This document shows, one piece after another, positions 62,836 through 64,000 of a stretch of DNA of 64,000 nucleotides. The stretch lies in assembly GCF_000621865.1 (NCBI RefSeq), contig NZ_JHXE01000001.1:276219-340218 (forward strand), written 5' to 3'. Numbering within the stretch: the stretch's first letter is position 1; the number at the start of each line of letters is the position of its first letter. The notes under the pieces were generated by a model that saw nothing but the letters and a program-made list of their open reading frames with translations, did no database searches and had not been told where the DNA came from. This DNA comes from Pseudobutyrivibrio sp. MD2005. GTDB taxonomy: Bacteria > Bacillota > Clostridia > Lachnospirales > Lachnospiraceae. Position numbers and translations under genes: made by a program.

Positions 62836-64000
62836 ATGAAACTAATAAAATCAGATGAATGCAGGGTAAGTTTGGCTACATTTTATCGAATAATGCTGTT
62901 GATATTTGGAGTATTTGAAATAGCTTTATTATGGGTTATGTCGGTATTCTTTATCTGTTATGTATCTACAGATACCAATGAAGTTACCTTTTTTTGTAAG
63001 GACAACGTTGTATTGAATATACTTATGATAGCAGTGTTTATAGGTATTTTGTTTATTTTGAAAAAAAAATCAGTTATTTCTGCGTTTATAGGAAAACTAG
63101 ATGATGATGATTTTTATAAAAAAATAAAGAAAATCATGCTATGGACTATAGCTATTATTGGATTTGTTTGGATTTTCATTACTCAATATGTCCCTGGGGC
63201 AGATCAGCTCGACGTTATGGTTAGTGCTTATAAATATGGTATTGGAGAAACTGATATGGTCAGGGTTGGTGGTTATCTAGATAGGTGGCCACATAATATA
63301 GGAATAACAACACTCGAAAGACTGCTAGCATACTTAGTTGGCGATTTTAATATCATGTTTATGCAGTTTTTGAATATTCCAGGTCTTGTATTAATATATA
63401 AAACGATGGTTGATATATGGGATAGATTTGGTGGTTCGCGTTTTTCTCAGGTATGCACATTGGGATGTGGAATTCTTTTTTATCCTATGATAATGTACGT
63501 TTCATTTGTATACGGAAATATCTGGAGTGTTACTTTTGCATTAATAGCATTTAATGCCGAATTAAATTATTTTGAAGATAACAAGGTTAGGTCACTAATA
63601 AAGTGTTTGCTTGCTGTCGGGCTATCATTTATGGCTAAAGGAAGCGGTATCATCTTTATTATAGCCTTGGCTGTATTTGCTATTGTTCGTGGAGCAGCTG
63701 ATAAGATTAAGGTATACAAAATACTACTTTTAATAATTACAATGTGTATTACAGTAGGCGTGTTTTCCACAGTACCTAAAAAGATATTAATACAAACCAC
63801 AGGGGTGAATATTAGAGATGATGGTATATGGGCATTTGTTGCCATGGCATTACAAGAAAATGGTACGGCCCCTGGTTGGTATAATGGTTATTGTTTGGAT
63901 GTGTATTACCAGAATAATGGAAATACAGAAGTTGCAGAGCAAGTTGCCAAAGAAGAGACTTTTGATAGACTGAATTATCTTTTTAGTGATAAGCATCATG
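62836..64000 (+). CDS. Multi-pass membrane protein, paralogue of the 43378 gene (partial, runs off the end)
   Basis: An open frame of at least 388 codons continues past the right edge. It matches the 43378 protein along its whole visible length: FGVFEIALLWVMSVFFICY, ITQYVPGADQLDVMVSAYKY, GGYLDRWPHNIGITTLERLL, PMIMYVSFVYGNIWSV, FMAKGSGIIF and RDDGIWAFVAMALQENGTAP. At least eight helices are visible. An acidic-aromatic loop after the third helix gives the GT-C-like character. GAAGGGATG lies before the ATG, seven bases after the previous stop. The C-terminal part, including any coiled coil, is not visible. Confidence 0.75.
   Translation, partial: MKLIKSDECRVSLATFYRIMLLIFGVFEIALLWVMSVFFICYVSTDTNEVTFFCKDNVVLNILMIAVFIGILFILKKKSVISAFIGKLDDDDFYKKIKKIMLWTIAIIGFVWIFITQYVPGADQLDVMVSAYKYGIGETDMVRVGGYLDRWPHNIGITTLERLLAYLVGDFNIMFMQFLNIPGLVLIYKTMVDIWDRFGGSRFSQVCTLGCGILFYPMIMYVSFVYGNIWSVTFALIAFNAELNYFEDNKVRSLIKCLLAVGLSFMAKGSGIIFIIALAVFAIVRGAADKIKVYKILLLIITMCITVGVFSTVPKKILIQTTGVNIRDDGIWAFVAMALQENGTAPGWYNGYCLDVYYQNNGNTEVAEQVAKEETFDRLNYLFSDKHH

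Noticed and set aside
63567..63845. Minus-strand open frame near the right edge
   Set aside because: Antisense of the truncated 62836 membrane protein, whose match to the 43378 paralogue proves the plus-strand frame.

Overview
The window looks like one long cell-surface glycan locus from a low-GC Gram-positive of the class Clostridia. I would place it in the Lachnospiraceae, near Butyrivibrio, Pseudobutyrivibrio or Roseburia. This rests on AT-rich sequence with AGGAG-type ribosome sites, the style of the proteins (DUF6077-like, YfhO, GtrII and PTPS-related membrane proteins, CotH/VTC/DUF4956 genes) and compact intrinsic terminators. It is an inference from protein style, with no rRNA or other marker gene to confirm it. 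No tRNA, rRNA, CRISPR array, transposase or phage gene was seen.

Layout. Positions 1-11549 hold the core assembly genes: the tail of a GT4 glycosyltransferase, a GT2-like enzyme, a NeuB/NeuA nonulosonic-acid pair, a split membrane/metallo-beta-lactamase gene, an O-antigen ligase/polymerase-like protein, a GT-C-like protein, a GtrB-type GT2, the polyprenyl glycosylphosphotransferase that would start the repeat unit, and a CgeB-like transferase. A strongly structured intergenic element follows (11593-11738). Positions 11757-17902 hold an SDR epimerase, a GtrB-type GT2, two multi-pass proteins and a GT4; an AT-richer segment with a terminator-like hairpin begins at about 13555. At 18030 there is a small secreted repeat protein, then a terminator shared with a convergent murJ-family flippase.

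Positions 20270-30889 hold alternating GT2/GtrB and large GT-C-like proteins, including a GT2-GtrA fusion, YfhO and GtrII types. Positions 30926-36393 form a distinctive block: GT2, ATP-grasp, GT2, ATP-grasp and a WecE-type sugar aminotransferase. Positions 36588-47517 carry six more membrane or membrane-anchored proteins. After a terminator and a convergent gene, a new transcription unit starts at about 48873 with an FAD oxidoreductase carrying a four-cysteine motif, a degenerate GT2, an SDR, a 709-residue membrane protein, a TIM-barrel isomerase and a soluble GT2. It continues into two tandem CotH-like proteins, a VTC-type polyphosphate polymerase and a DUF4956 membrane protein. The window ends with a PTPS-related membrane protein and a truncated paralogue of the 43378 gene.

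How it may work together (inference): a lipid-linked repeat unit is started by the glycosylphosphotransferase, extended by cytoplasmic transferases, flipped by the MurJ/Wzx-like protein and polymerised by the Wzy-like protein. Several GtrB-type enzymes would make polyprenyl-phosphate sugars that the many GT-C-like proteins transfer outside the membrane, giving a heavily decorated glycan. The ATP-grasp/aminotransferase block may add amide-linked groups. The CotH-CotH-VTC-DUF4956 block may add a phosphate-based modification and is the best candidate for an undescribed system.
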